NCBI GenBank assembly: GCA_020636745.1
Contig: JACJXH010000005.1
Location: 62,001-126,000, forward strand
Length of the DNA: 64,000 nucleotides
Direction: 5' to 3'
Source: Lentimicrobiaceae bacterium
Lineage (GTDB): Bacteria > Bacteroidota > Bacteroidia > Bacteroidales > Lentimicrobiaceae
The position numbers were made by a program, and so were the translations under genes. The notes below the pieces were generated by a model. The model saw nothing but the letters and a program-made list of their open reading frames with translations. It had not been told where the DNA came from and did not search any database. Shown one piece after another: positions 27,840 through 37,528 of the stretch. The first letter of the stretch is position 1. Each line of letters starts with the position of its first letter.

Positions 27840-27932
27840 ACAAAGTCTGTTGTCCAATCGCAAATGAGAAACCAAATAATGTCCGGGCTAACTAAAGTGT
27901 ATATAATGAAATAGCAAAGCCAGACAAAGCAT

Positions 27933-27974
27933 CGGGGCTTGGATGGATAAACCATTTAAGCCCCGTAATTTTTC
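27933..27974 (+). terminator. Terminator of the cellobiose operon
   Basis: Thirteen-pair stem CGGGGCTTGGATGG / CCATTTAAGCCCCG (two G-T pairs), loop ATAAA, then TAATTTTTC, 94 nt after the GH3 stop. Confidence 0.8.
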
Positions 27975-28085
27975 TAAAGAGTAGTGCTCACACCTCTTTT
28001 CATCATATGAAATCAGAATTTCATCAATATTCCATTCTGAAAAACACCAACTTTGTTGTACCGATCAATGTCAATATAAGGCTCT

Positions 28086-28985
28086 ATGTTTAAAACACTT
28101 TCGTTTATTCTCTGTCTGCTTGTACCGGCATTTATAAGCGCTTCAAACCCACATGAGCACAAAATGGTGGCTCGTGGCGCCAAATTGGTAAAACTTGCCG
28201 GCGGGTTTGGATTTACTGAAGGGCCCATAGCTGACAAAACAGGCAATGTTTATTTTACTGATCAGCCAAACAATCAAATTCTCATTTGGACGATCAATCA
28301 TGAATTGCTCACTTTTACGCAGAACTCAGGCAGGGCAAACGGGCTTTATTTTGACAAGCAGGGAAATCTTCTTTCGTGCTCCGACATGGAAAATGAATTA
28401 TGGAGCTTTTCACCAGACAAAGTACATAAGGTATTAATTTCATCATTCAATGAGAAAAGGCTGAACGGACCCAACGATTTATGGATTCATCCTGATGGCA
28501 GCATTTACTTTACCGACCCTTTATATGTCCGCCCATATTGGACACGAAATTCAGAATCGGAACAGAATGGCGAATACGTTTACTATCTGTCGCCTGATTA
28601 CAAGAATCTAAAACCTGTTTGCACGGATCTTGTAAAACCCAATGGCATTATTGGCACACCTGACGGAAAAAAGCTTTACGTGGCCGACATTGGAGCCAAC
28701 AAAACTTACGTGTACAATATTTTGCCCGATGGCTCACTGCACAACAAAAGAGTTTTTGCGCCTATTGGTTCAGATGGAATGACCATTGACTGTAAGGGCA
28801 ATATCTATGTAACCGGTGACGGCGTTACCATCTTTAACTCAAAAGGGAAAAAAATTGATCATATTGAAGTAGAAGCCAACTGGACAGCCAATGTTTGTTT
28901 TGGAGGCAAGGACATGAAAACCCTTTTCATTACTGCTTCTGAAAACCTCTATTCCATTGAAATGAAAGTAAAAGGGGTAAAATAA
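28086..28985 (+). CDS. Secreted SMP-30/gluconolactonase-family protein
   Basis: A 299-residue six-bladed beta-propeller of the SMP-30/gluconolactonase/LRE family, with a signal peptide (MFKTLSFILCLLVPAFISA). Metal-binding signatures are present: FTEGPIADKTGNVYFTD (first Glu ligand), LNGPNDLWIHPDG (Asn-Asp ligands), KPNGIIGTPDGKKLYVAD and APIGSDGMTIDCKGNIYVT. Enzymes of this family open sugar lactones such as glucono-1,5-lactone using Ca or Zn. Location right after the cellobiose operon, but beyond its terminator, suggests a related but separately controlled role, perhaps on lactones from oxidised cello-oligosaccharides. The repeated TTTCAT/ATGAAA motif at 27998-28024 lies upstream. Confidence 0.85.
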   Translation: MFKTLSFILCLLVPAFISASNPHEHKMVARGAKLVKLAGGFGFTEGPIADKTGNVYFTDQPNNQILIWTINHELLTFTQNSGRANGLYFDKQGNLLSCSDMENELWSFSPDKVHKVLISSFNEKRLNGPNDLWIHPDGSIYFTDPLYVRPYWTRNSESEQNGEYVYYLSPDYKNLKPVCTDLVKPNGIIGTPDGKKLYVADIGANKTYVYNILPDGSLHNKRVFAPIGSDGMTIDCKGNIYVTGDGVTIFNSKGKKIDHIEVEANWTANVCFGGKDMKTLFITASENLYSIEMKVKGVK

Positions 28986-29064
28986 AACCATTATTGTGAA
29001 AAAGAGTCAGCACTGAGCTTCCCTAAAAAATTAGCGTCTACTTTTGCAAGCCAAATCAATATCC

Positions 29065-30123
29065 ATGAAACACCTTTGCACCACTCTCAAAAAAAGCTTT
29101 CAGGGTAAAAATCTGAAACTGTTTACCCTGTCAAACGATAATAACGTTGAAGTAAAAATCACCAATTACGGAGCAACCATCACATCCATACGTACCCCGG
29201 ATAACGAAGGGAATTTTGATGAAATTGCACTTGGCTTTGACAATCCGGAAGAATATCTTACTGATTTTTATATCAACAACTGCCCTTACTTTGGTGCCAT
29301 TGCCGGCAGATATGCGAATCGTATAGCCAAAGGTCAACTGAATATAGAAGGAAAAACCTATCAGCTTGCCACCAATAACCTGGGCAATGCACTGCACGGT
29401 GGAATAAAAGGATTTGACAAACAGTTCTGGGACGGAAATCTGATTGCGGGAGAGAACTATGTTGGAGTTGAGCTCACCTATCTTAGCCCGCACCTTGAAG
29501 AAGGTTATCCGGGAAACTTATTTGTTAAAGTAATTTATATCCTTAACAATAAGAATGAGCTTGAAATACAATTCAATGCCACTACCGACGAAGCAACGGC
29601 TTTAAACCTGACTAACCACACTTATTTTAATCTTAGTGGTTGCCAAAGCCCGGTTACAGATCATTATCTTATCATAAACAGTAATCGCATGATAGAGGTT
29701 GACAACCTTATACCAACAGGGCAAATCATTGATATTTCGGGAACAGATTACGACTTTAGTCAGGAAAAACTTATTGGACTTGATATTGACAAACTTCCCA
29801 TTGGGTATGATATCGGCTATGCAATTGATGCAGAACCAAATAAAGTTAAGTCTGCAGCTTATTTAAAAGACAAAAACAGTGGACGCACGCTTGAAATCTT
29901 AACCAGCGAACCCTCCATCCAACTGTATACCGGTTACTTTATTCCTGATGTTAAAGGACATAAAGGCAACAAATATGGCAAATATATGGGAGTGGCTCTT
30001 GAAACACAGCATTACCCCGATTCTCCTAACCACCCAAATTTCCCGGATACACAACTTCAACCAGGAGATACTTTCAGCAGCAAAACCATATTCCGATTCG
30101 GAACTTTGACAAAACAACAATAA
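29065..30123 (+). CDS. galM: Aldose 1-epimerase (mutarotase)
   Basis: Interconverts alpha and beta anomers of glucose, galactose and related aldoses. The 352-residue protein has the GalM fold: NYGATITSIRTPD near the start, PYFGAIAGRYANRI, the substrate-binding His in NALHGG, catalytic-acid His in NLTNHTYFNLSG and catalytic base Glu in VALETQHYPDSPN. No signal peptide, so cytoplasmic, where it could equilibrate the beta-glucose released by cellobiose phosphorylase. ATG 29065 is the start: the upstream TTG at 29044 lies inside a -7 box (TACTTTTG, 29039-29046), which would give a very short leader. Confidence 0.94.
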   Translation: MKHLCTTLKKSFQGKNLKLFTLSNDNNVEVKITNYGATITSIRTPDNEGNFDEIALGFDNPEEYLTDFYINNCPYFGAIAGRYANRIAKGQLNIEGKTYQLATNNLGNALHGGIKGFDKQFWDGNLIAGENYVGVELTYLSPHLEEGYPGNLFVKVIYILNNKNELEIQFNATTDEATALNLTNHTYFNLSGCQSPVTDHYLIINSNRMIEVDNLIPTGQIIDISGTDYDFSQEKLIGLDIDKLPIGYDIGYAIDAEPNKVKSAAYLKDKNSGRTLEILTSEPSIQLYTGYFIPDVKGHKGNKYGKYMGVALETQHYPDSPNHPNFPDTQLQPGDTFSSKTIFRFGTLTKQQ

Positions 30124-30306
30124 AAACCGGATTGACTACTTTCAGATAACCGGCAGATTATTGTCTCAAGCTTAAAGCAAATCAGCATTTCAACATTTGA
30201 TTCGGGTAAGTTATCTGACTTATGAAAATGGCATTGTGCATGAATTACACTGCCTGAAGCGGATGGATGATTATTTCGTAAGTTTGCATTATTATTCCCT
30301 TCACTG

Positions 30307-31908
30307 ATGACTGCTGATTTTCTGAAAAAATATCGATTGTGGATTTTATTGCTGGTATCAGCAATAAGCCGCTTGTTCATTGCGGCCTTTACCGAACTGG
30401 GAAACGATGAGGTATATTATATCAATTACGCGCTATTTCCTGATTTAAGCCATTTTGACCACCCCCCAATGGTTGGCTGGTTCATCCAACTATTCAGCCT
30501 GAACCTGCTGTTCGAAAATGAGTTTTTTATACGACTTGGCGCTGTGGTTGCCGGCACGCTCAACACCTGGGCAATATACCTTATCGGAAAAAAAATAAAA
30601 GACGCACAAACAGGATGGTACGCTGCATTGCTCTACACTTCTTCATTCTATTGCTTTGTCATCGCCGGTATTTTTATCATGCCTGATGCGCCGCAATCTC
30701 TTTTCTGGTTGTTTTCTGTTTACTTTCTGCTGACAATTGCAAAAGAAGGTCCATTAAGCAGCAAAGCCCACAAAGCAATGCTTGGATTTGGCATTTCAGC
30801 CGGCCTGGCAATGCTATCAAAGTATACCTCAGTTTTCCTGTTTACAGGTGCAGGAATTTATATCATTATTTTCCAGCAAAGATGGCTGCGCCAATGGCAG
30901 CTTTATGCAACTATTCTCATTTCCCTGTTGTTATTCCTGCCTGTTATCATCTGGAACCTGCATTACAACTTCATCAGCTTTACATTTCACAGCGACAGGG
31001 TTGAAGTAATAAAAACAATACTCCGCCCCGACCTCTTTGCCATAGAGTTAGGAGGCCAGATTTTTTATAACAATCCAATTAATTTTGCACTTACTCTTTT
31101 AGGACTGACCGCATTTTTTAGAGGCAAGTTAACAGAACAGAAAGCTGAAATGAGGATGCTGATATCCATATCATTGCCTGTAATACTTCTGTTTCTCGGA
31201 TTCTCATTATTCCGGCGCACTTTACCCCACTGGACCGGTCCGGCTTATATGACACTTATACCACTGGCAGCTCTCTATATCAGGACTTTAACCCACGAAG
31301 GATTAACCGGGAAATTATTTGCAAAACCAACCAAATATGCATTGATATTTCTTACAATTGTAATATCAGTGGCGCTGTTACAGATTCACGAAGGATGGTT
31401 TCTGAACAAAGGTATAAACGTCACAACAGGAAAAAGGCTCGGGATGAAAGACATAACCCTGGATATGTATGGCTGGAAACAGTTAAACAAAGGTTTTGAG
31501 TCTGTTTATAAACAGGATACAGCTACAGGTCATATGCGCAAAGATGCCATAATCCTTTCGCAACGCTGGTTTCCTGCGGCCAATCTTGACTATTATGTTG
31601 CCAGACCGCTTCATATGAAGTTACTGACCCTGGCTGAAGTTGAACGTACACATAAGTACGCCTGGATTACACAATATCGCGGAGGGTTTTATCAAGGCAT
31701 GGATGCTTATTATTTCTCCTCCAGTTATGATTTCTCAGACCCAAATTCAATATATAAAGACTACTTTATCCGCATTGAACAACCCGATACGATTCCTGTA
31801 TATAAAAACAACCGGCTGGTTATGTATCATTATGTGTGGCGGCTGCGGGGACTGCTGACCATACCACCCGACAAACTTACCGGTAAAAATATTGTTTCAG
31901 GTCAGTAG
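30307..31908 (+). CDS. GT39/ArnT-type membrane glycosyltransferase
   Basis: A 533-residue integral membrane protein of the polyprenol-phosphate-sugar glycosyltransferase family (dolichyl-phosphate-mannose protein mannosyltransferase superfamily, PMT_2). TM1 is followed by the periplasmic acidic motif GNDEVYYINYALFP, where the Asp-Glu pair is the expected catalytic site, and SHFDHPPMVGWFIQLF, the usual second landmark; about ten more hydrophobic segments follow and the tail (about 390-533) is soluble. It transfers a sugar from a lipid carrier to a lipid or protein outside the inner membrane; acceptor unknown. A -7 box TAAGTTTG is at 30279-30286. Bidirectional terminator shared with fumC. Confidence 0.88.
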   Translation: MTADFLKKYRLWILLLVSAISRLFIAAFTELGNDEVYYINYALFPDLSHFDHPPMVGWFIQLFSLNLLFENEFFIRLGAVVAGTLNTWAIYLIGKKIKDAQTGWYAALLYTSSFYCFVIAGIFIMPDAPQSLFWLFSVYFLLTIAKEGPLSSKAHKAMLGFGISAGLAMLSKYTSVFLFTGAGIYIIIFQQRWLRQWQLYATILISLLLFLPVIIWNLHYNFISFTFHSDRVEVIKTILRPDLFAIELGGQIFYNNPINFALTLLGLTAFFRGKLTEQKAEMRMLISISLPVILLFLGFSLFRRTLPHWTGPAYMTLIPLAALYIRTLTHEGLTGKLFAKPTKYALIFLTIVISVALLQIHEGWFLNKGINVTTGKRLGMKDITLDMYGWKQLNKGFESVYKQDTATGHMRKDAIILSQRWFPAANLDYYVARPLHMKLLTLAEVERTHKYAWITQYRGGFYQGMDAYYFSSSYDFSDPNSIYKDYFIRIEQPDTIPVYKNNRLVMYHYVWRLRGLLTIPPDKLTGKNIVSGQ

Positions 31909-31928
31909 CCTGCTACAATTATAAGTTA

Positions 31929-31968
31929 AAAAGAGCCCGCATCAGTTATATGATGCGGGCTCTTTTAT
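31929..31968. terminator. Bidirectional terminator between the GT39 gene and fumC
   Basis: Perfect 16-bp stem AAAAGAGCCCGCATCA / TGATGCGGGCTCTTTT with a six-base loop, between convergent genes. Confidence 0.9.
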
Positions 31969-31989
31969 CTTAAAAAATTCATTCTAAAG

Positions 31990-33372
31990 TTAGATCATTT
32001 TCGAAGGATCAACCCATTCATCAAACTGCTCGCTGGTAAGCAAGCCGAGCTCTATGGCAGCTTCGCGCAATGTTGAGCCTTCGGCATGTGCCTTTTTAGC
32101 GATTTTTGCTGCATTTTCGTAACCAATATGCGTGTTAAGTGCTGTTACCAGCATGAGTGAATTTTCGAGATTTCGTTTAATAAACGGTTCATTAGCCTCG
32201 ATACCCACCGCACAGTTATCGTTAAAAGAAACACATGCATCGCCCAAAAGACGAGCTGCCATAAGCAGATTGTAAATAATCACCGGTTTGAAAACATTCA
32301 GTTGAAAATGTCCTTGCATTGCTCCAACATTAATAGCTGCATCACAACCGATAACCTGGGCACAAACCATGGTAAGTGCTTCATTCTGTGTTGGATTTAC
32401 TTTGCCAGGCATAATAGACGAGCCGGGCTCATTGGCCGGAAGGATAAGCTCGCCGATTCCACAACGCGGTCCAGAAGCAAGCAGCCTGGTATCGTTACCA
32501 ATTTTCATCAGACTTACAGCCAATGTTTTAAGCGCGCCAGAGGTTTCTACCATGGCGTCATGTGCAGCAAGAGATTCAAACTTATTGTCAGCACTTACAA
32601 ATGGATATCCTGAAAGTTCGGCAATTTTAAAAGCAACCAGGTTGGAATATCCTTTAGGCGTATTAATGCCGGTACCAACAGCTGTTCCTCCAAGAGCCAG
32701 TTCGGCCAAATGAGGCAAAGTATTACGCAAAGCTTTAATTCCATGTTCAAGTTGAGAGGCATAACCCGAAAATTCCTGTCCAAGAGTGAGTGGCGTGGCA
32801 TCCATCAAATGCGTACGACCAATCTTCACAATGCTTTTAAACGCTTCAGCTTTGGCAGCCAGTGTTTTACGAAGTTTCTCCACTCCCGGGATGGTTACAT
32901 CAACAACCATCTTATAAGCTGCAATCGACATGGCAGTTGGGAAAGTATCATTTGATGATTGGGATTTGTTGACATCATCATTCGGATGCACCGGGCTTTT
33001 TCCTTCGCCCAGTACTCCCCCGGCAAGCACATGTGCCCGGTTAGAGATCACCTCATTTACATTCATATTAGACTGGGTTCCTGAGCCGGTTTGCCAAACG
33101 ACCAATGGAAATTGATCATCCAGTTTACCTTCAAGAATTTCATCACATACTTTGCCGATAAGCTCAGCCTTCTCCATTGAAAGCACCCCTAAATCGCGAT
33201 TAGTAAAAGCAGCTGCCTTTTTCAGTATCGCAAAAGCTTTTATAATTTCCTTAGGCATGGTGCCATCACCAATTTTAAAATTCGTCAGCGAGCGTTGCGT
33301 TTGAGCTCCCCAGTATTTGTCAGCGGGAACCTCAATGTTTCCCATTGTGTCATGTTCAATTCTGGTTTTCAT
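31990..33372 (-). CDS. fumC: Class II fumarate hydratase
   Basis: Oxygen-stable fumarase that interconverts fumarate and L-malate; cytoplasmic homotetramer. The 460-residue protein has TRIEHDTMG at the start, [15 protein letters not shown] (active-site substrate loop), [30 protein letters not shown] and the family signature [15 protein letters not shown]. Start is ATG 33372; the frame opens seven codons earlier. It begins 42 nt after the ArsC-like gene on the same strand with no promoter box between, so they may be co-transcribed. Together with malate dehydrogenase and malic enzyme elsewhere in the window it covers the C4 branch of central metabolism. Confidence 0.96.
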   Translation of the reverse strand: MKTRIEHDTMGNIEVPADKYWGAQTQRSLTNFKIGDGTMPKEIIKAFAILKKAAAFTNRDLGVLSMEKAELIGKVCDEILEGKLDDQFPLVVWQTGSGTQSNMNVNEVISNRAHVLAGGVLGEGKSPVHPNDDVNKSQSSNDTFPTAMSIAAYKMVVDVTIPGVEKLRKTLAAKAEAFKSIVKIGRTHLMDATPLTLGQEFSGYASQLEHGIKALRNTLPHLAELALGGTAVGTGINTPKGYSNLVAFKIAELSGYPFVSADNKFESLAAHDAMVETSGALKTLAVSLMKIGNDTRLLASGPRCGIGELILPANEPGSSIMPGKVNPTQNEALTMVCAQVIGCDAAINVGAMQGHFQLNVFKPVIIYNLLMAARLLGDACVSFNDNCAVGIEANEPFIKRNLENSLMLVTALNTHIGYENAAKIAKKAHAEGSTLREAAIELGLLTSEQFDEWVDPSKMI

Positions 33373-33414
33373 TTTATGTATGATTAAATTCAACTTAGGT
33401 CTTTTGTAAAAAAA

Positions 33415-33756
33415 TTAAAGTATTGTTTCAACATTTGTGGCAGGATCTGCTATAACAGCCTGCTGATTGTGCACAACTATCGGCCTTTTAATCAACCGTG
33501 GATTTTCTGAAAGAACGTTTAACCATTCCTCATCAGTCAGTTCTTTCCCTTTCAGATGTTCCTTAAAATAATCTTCCTGGATACGTACCAAATCATATGG
33601 CTTTAATCCAAGTAATGCTACCAAATCCTTAAGTTCAGAAACCGATATTCCTTCGCGGATATATTCCTTAACTATGGGTTCATTGCACCGGGTTTTTACA
33701 TATTCAAGTCCGGCTCTTGATTTCCTGCATTTGGGGTTATGGTAAACTATAGTCAT
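33415..33756 (-). CDS. ArsC/YffB-family thioredoxin-fold protein
   Basis: A small 113-residue protein of the arsenate reductase/Spx/YffB family. The N-terminal YHNPKCRKSR holds the single active-site Cys (ArsC type C-x-x-S); KEYIREGIS and the C-terminal RPIVV follow the ArsC pattern (cis-Pro region). Whether it reduces arsenate is doubtful: no arsenite pump or ArsR is near, and many homologues are of unknown role. ATG 33756 is taken over the GTG at 33759. A -7-like TATCTTTG sits at 33838-33845 (minus strand), directly beside the upstream gene's terminator. Probably in an operon with fumC. Confidence 0.85.
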   Translation of the reverse strand: MTIVYHNPKCRKSRAGLEYVKTRCNEPIVKEYIREGISVSELKDLVALLGLKPYDLVRIQEDYFKEHLKGKELTDEEWLNVLSENPRLIKRPIVVHNQQAVIADPATNVETIL

Positions 33757-33846
33757 CACATTTTGTTTTGAAAAAGTCTGTGTATGAAGATATTGGCAAC
33801 AACAGCCAAATCAACTTTTGAATTTCAAACAAGATAGCAAAGATAA

Positions 33847-33882
33847 AACAAAGACAGGACTTAATTAAGCCCTGTCTTTGTT
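33847..33882 (-). terminator. Terminator of the FG-GAP protein gene
   Basis: Stem AACAAAGACAGG / CCTGTCTTTGTT around a self-complementary CTTAATTAAG centre; on the minus strand it is followed by TTATC. Lies about 130 nt after the stop of the large T9SS client. Confidence 0.75.
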
Positions 33883-34009
33883 AATTTAAGCCGAGCAGTT
33901 GCCAGCTCTACTTATTCATACCCAAAGTTGCACATTATTAAGCAATCTCAGGTATTGCCCACTCAATCAACCAAGTATTTTCAATAACCAAAAATACGAA
34001 AGTGATTAT

Positions 34010-36895
34010 TTATTTGACCACAATAAGTTTTCCTGAAGCAGTGTATCCCATTCCTGCAACTCTTAGCATATAAACGCCTTGCTGAAGATTATTAAACCTT
34101 ACCACATCAGAGCTGCCTGGCATCAGATAAACTTCAGTATTCATAATTACCTGACCTACCTGATTGAAAACTGTAACCATATAATTCCCTGAAACAGCTG
34201 AATTTAAGGAGATAAAACCATTTCCGGCAGAAGGATTCGGGTAAACATTGAATGCACATTTTGAAACTTCCGGATTTGTCAGACCAACTGTACCTGCATT
34301 CACTATAACACTCCATACCTGAACGTCGGTTCCATTTTCAGCAGTTACAGTATAATTTACCGGTCCAGCTGAGAAATCTACAGCCTCTCCTGAAGCAGGA
34401 ACTACGCTAGCGCCTTCGGAAACCAAAACCACAGGTGTGAGAGCAGTAAGAGAAGCTCCAAAAGGAATATGCGCAGTTACAGTATGATTCACAGCGTCTA
34501 TGACAGCTGCTTCGGTTTGATTTATCAGTTCAAAAGCAACAATATCAGTTTCGCTGTTAGGTAAAATTTCGGCAGTTACAGTCACTACCCAAACCTGAAT
34601 GTCACCATTTTCGGCAGTTACGGTATAATTTACCGGCCCGTTCGAAAAATCAACCGTTGCTCCAGAAGCAGGATTAATGGTTGCACCGTCCGATACGGTA
34701 ATTACAGGGGCTAATGCTGAAAGGTTTGTTCCACTGGTTACTTCACAGGTAACAGTGTGGTTTTGGGCGTTAATGACCGCGGCACCGGTTTGATTAGTCA
34801 ATACGAAGGTAAGAATATCGTTTTCGTTATTTAAAATCACCTGTTCGGTTACAGTCACTACCCAAACCTGAATGTCACCATTTTCGGCAGTTACGGTATA
34901 ATTTACCGGCCCGTTCGAAAAATCAACCGTTGCTCCAGAAGCAGGATTAATGGTTGCACCGTCCGATACGGTAATTACAGGGGCTAATGCTGAAAGGTTT
35001 GTTCCACTGGTTACTTCACAGGTAACAGTGTGGTTTTGGGCGTTAATGACCGCGGCACCGGTTTGATTAGTCAATACGAAGGTAAGAATATCATTTTCGT
35101 TATTTAAAATCACCTGTTCGGTTACAGTCACCACCCAAACCTGAATGTCACCATTTTCGGCAGTTACGGTATAATTTACCGGCCCGTTCGAAAAATCAAC
35201 CGTTGCTCCAGAAGCAGGATTAATGGTTGCACCGTTTGATACGGTAATTACAGGAGCTAATGCTGAAAGGTTTGTTCCACTGGTTACTTCACAGGTAACA
35301 GTGTGGTTTTGGGCGTTAATGACCGCGGCACCGGTTTGATTAGTCAATACGAAGGTAAGAATGTTGTTTTCGTTATTAAGACCGGTTGGTTCAGTAACCA
35401 CAAGAATCTGGTTAATGGAAGGATTCTCAATAACCTGATGAATACCTGAAGGCCAATTGATGGTAATGCTGTCAATAGATGCCTGCGCACCAATACCAAA
35501 CATTTGAGCAAGACTGCTTCCGCAATATTGGCCAGAAGTAGAAGAGACTTCGCGTGTTTGAGCAACTCCGTTTGCATAACATTTAACTCTTGCCCCAATG
35601 GCCGAGCGATTAGAAACAACACCAACCAAACGAACTGTGAGCCAATTATTTGATCCACCATTGTTCTGATAAAGACCGTGAATCAATGTAGTTGAATAAG
35701 ATGGTGTAAAAATATCGGGATATCCGTTATGATCATAGTCGGCAATTGAAGAACAGTAATCTCTAAGAGGAGTGGTGGTAGCTTCATCAGCAGGCTGATT
35801 TGTAAAAGTTTCATCACCATTATTCAGATAGAGATAATTTAAGCGCCTGGTACTGCTGCCGTTATTGGATACGGTGAGGTCAAGGAAACCGTCATTATTC
35901 ATATCCAGCCATGCTGAACCAAACGATGCACCTCCATCAATAGAAGGGGCGGCATTTACAAGGGTAAAGTTTCCCGCTCCATTATTCTTGTACAGAAAAT
36001 TGTGCTTAACATCGGCAAAATCATTAACAGAGACAAACAAATCCAGCCAGCCATCATTGTTAAAATCACCCCATGAAGCGCCTTGAGTTAGCGCCAAATC
36101 ATTTACAATAAGAGCTGTAGTATTTTTAGTAAAAGTACCATCACCGTTATTATGGTACAGGCAGTCGTTTTGTCCGGGAAGTTCTGAGTAGAAGTAATTC
36201 ACTACAAACAAATCCTGGAATCCGTCGTTGTCGTAATCGGCCCAGCTGGCTGAATAAGTATTAAAATTATCGGTAACAATTTCACCTTCAGTAATTTTTG
36301 CAAACGTTCCATCTCCATTATTATGATATAGACAATTGGCTTCTGTGAAGTTGGAAACATAAAGATCGAGGAATCCATCATTGTCGTAATCGGCCCAGGC
36401 TGCGCCGAGCGACCATCCCTGGTCAGTAACTATGGCGCCATCAGTAATTCTGGTAAATACCCCATTCCCATCGTTTCTGAAAAGGAAATTTTGCGAGGCC
36501 TCCGGTCCGTTATTGCCGGTATTGCAAATATATAAATCAATATTGCCATCATTGTTATAATCGCCCCATGAACAGGCAATAGAAGGCCCGTCATTGTTAT
36601 AGATAGCATTGTCAGTATCTTCGGTAAAAGTACCATCTCCATTGTTTGTAAACAGTGAGGTATGATAAGTGTCACTGTCAACAATAATTACATCATCAAA
36701 CCCATCACCATTGTAGTCAGCCCATGAAGCACAATAAGGTTTTTTAGGAGTTTCCACAAGTGTACCGCTCAATACTTTTGTAAAATATTGTGCAGCAACT
36801 GGTTGCGCCAGATATAATACAAAGCCAATTAAAATCAAGCTTGTTCGCAGTATTAAGCTGCTTCGTCGCAAATTCAATGTGTAGTTTGTCTTCAT
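34010..36895 (-). CDS. FG-GAP/UnbV repeat protein with type A T9SS sorting domain
   Basis: A 961-residue secreted protein. After a signal peptide (about 1-36, ending PVAAQ) come seven or more FG-GAP/VCBS Ca-binding repeats (about 40-420), each with a D-x-(D/N)-x-D-G motif such as DYNGDGFDD and DYDNDGFLD; an ASPIC/UnbV domain (about 425-500, WLTVRLVGVVSNRSAIGARV); four 91-residue beta domains resembling DUF5018 (about 506-868), the first three nearly identical; and a C-terminal T9SS type A sorting domain (about 880-961: FNVYPNPSAG, VFNQVGQVI, LQQGVYMLRV, GKLIVVK). It should be exported by the Sec pathway, then by the T9SS, and anchored or released at the surface; a role in adhesion or polymer binding is inferred. 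A -7 box TAATTTTG lies at 36965-36972. Confidence 0.9.
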   Translation of the reverse strand: MKTNYTLNLRRSSLILRTSLILIGFVLYLAQPVAAQYFTKVLSGTLVETPKKPYCASWADYNGDGFDDVIIVDSDTYHTSLFTNNGDGTFTEDTDNAIYNNDGPSIACSWGDYNNDGNIDLYICNTGNNGPEASQNFLFRNDGNGVFTRITDGAIVTDQGWSLGAAWADYDNDGFLDLYVSNFTEANCLYHNNGDGTFAKITEGEIVTDNFNTYSASWADYDNDGFQDLFVVNYFYSELPGQNDCLYHNNGDGTFTKNTTALIVNDLALTQGASWGDFNNDGWLDLFVSVNDFADVKHNFLYKNNGAGNFTLVNAAPSIDGGASFGSAWLDMNNDGFLDLTVSNNGSSTRRLNYLYLNNGDETFTNQPADEATTTPLRDYCSSIADYDHNGYPDIFTPSYSTTLIHGLYQNNGGSNNWLTVRLVGVVSNRSAIGARVKCYANGVAQTREVSSTSGQYCGSSLAQMFGIGAQASIDSITINWPSGIHQVIENPSINQILVVTEPTGLNNENNILTFVLTNQTGAAVINAQNHTVTCEVTSGTNLSALAPVITVSNGATINPASGATVDFSNGPVNYTVTAENGDIQVWVVTVTEQVILNNENDILTFVLTNQTGAAVINAQNHTVTCEVTSGTNLSALAPVITVSDGATINPASGATVDFSNGPVNYTVTAENGDIQVWVVTVTEQVILNNENDILTFVLTNQTGAAVINAQNHTVTCEVTSGTNLSALAPVITVSDGATINPASGATVDFSNGPVNYTVTAENGDIQVWVVTVTAEILPNSETDIVAFELINQTEAAVIDAVNHTVTAHIPFGASLTALTPVVLVSEGASVVPASGEAVDFSAGPVNYTVTAENGTDVQVWSVIVNAGTVGLTNPEVSKCAFNVYPNPSAGNGFISLNSAVSGNYMVTVFNQVGQVIMNTEVYLMPGSSDVVRFNNLQQGVYMLRVAGMGYTASGKLIVVK
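34575..35378 (-). repeat. Three tandem 273-bp repeats, nearly identical
   Basis: The same DNA segment recurs with a period of exactly 273 bp (for example the landmark CCCAAACCTGAATGTCACCA at 34588, 34861 and 35134). Copies differ at only a few bases. Each encodes one 91-residue domain (LNNENDILTFVLTNQTG... to ...VWVVTVTEQVI). A fourth, strongly diverged copy lies at about 34310-34570. Confidence 0.95.
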
Positions 36896-37037
36896 AATGG
36901 TTATAGTTATGTTATTTTGAGATTCGGGAAACAGACCCTTACCAGTAAATTAAATCTTCTGCCACAAAATTACCTCACAACAAATCAGGCTGTAAGCGTA
37001 TTTTTACCTGATTTAACAAAAGTTCACTTTTTAATTA

Positions 37038-37436
37038 TCACCAAAGTTTGAGCTCGGTTGGAAAATAAACTCTTCCCTGCATTACCGTTTGGTAAGCATC
37101 TTTTAGCTGCAGAAGTGTTGGTGGTTTAAGAATAAAACCTTTTGCTCCGGCATTCATGGCGTCTCTGTAATACTTTTCCTCACCAAACATGGTAAGGAAA
37201 ATAATCCTGAGCTGAGGATTTTGCTTTAAAGCCAGAACAGCAGCATCCATTCCACTGATACCCGGCAACCTGATATCCATAAATATAACATCAGGCAATA
37301 TTTCATCGATTGTATTGAGAAATTGCTCTCCATCAACCAACTCAACTACTTCCTTCACTTCCGGAATTTCCTGAATCATCAGATTCAACCCCTTTCGAAA
37401 TGCAGTGTGATCGTCAACTATTAATACTTTCGACAT
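37038..37436 (-). CDS. Receiver-only response regulator, sibling of the NarL-type regulator
   Basis: A 132-residue receiver: VLIVDDH (acidic pair), phospho-acceptor Asp in VIFMDIRLPG, switch Thr in IFLTMFGEE and Lys in FILKPP. It ends just after the receiver fold (FPTELKLW) with tandem stop codons and no helix-turn-helix remains. The segment around TMFGEEKYYRDAMNAGAKGF strongly resembles TMFGEHKYLRLMAEAGVCGF of the full NarL-type regulator 93 nt upstream, so it is probably a duplicated and shortened relative. It may compete for phosphate from the neighbouring kinase. Start ATG 37436, not the TTG at 37457. Confidence 0.88.
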   Translation of the reverse strand: MSKVLIVDDHTAFRKGLNLMIQEIPEVKEVVELVDGEQFLNTIDEILPDVIFMDIRLPGISGMDAAVLALKQNPQLRIIFLTMFGEEKYYRDAMNAGAKGFILKPPTLLQLKDAYQTVMQGRVYFPTELKLW

Positions 37437-37528
37437 AGTAAAATCAATTGTCGACAAATATAGAATGGCACACAGAGGTTAAACAGCGTATAAATACGTG
37501 TTGTAAGAACAATAAAATAAAAGCGGGA

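Noticed and set aside
33415..33756. True arsenate reductase with an ars operon
   Set aside because: Only the ArsC fold is seen; no ArsR, ArsB or Acr3 gene is nearby.
34575..35378. Repeat array as CRISPR
   Set aside because: Units are 273 bp, contiguous and in frame with a protein; no short repeats with unique spacers.
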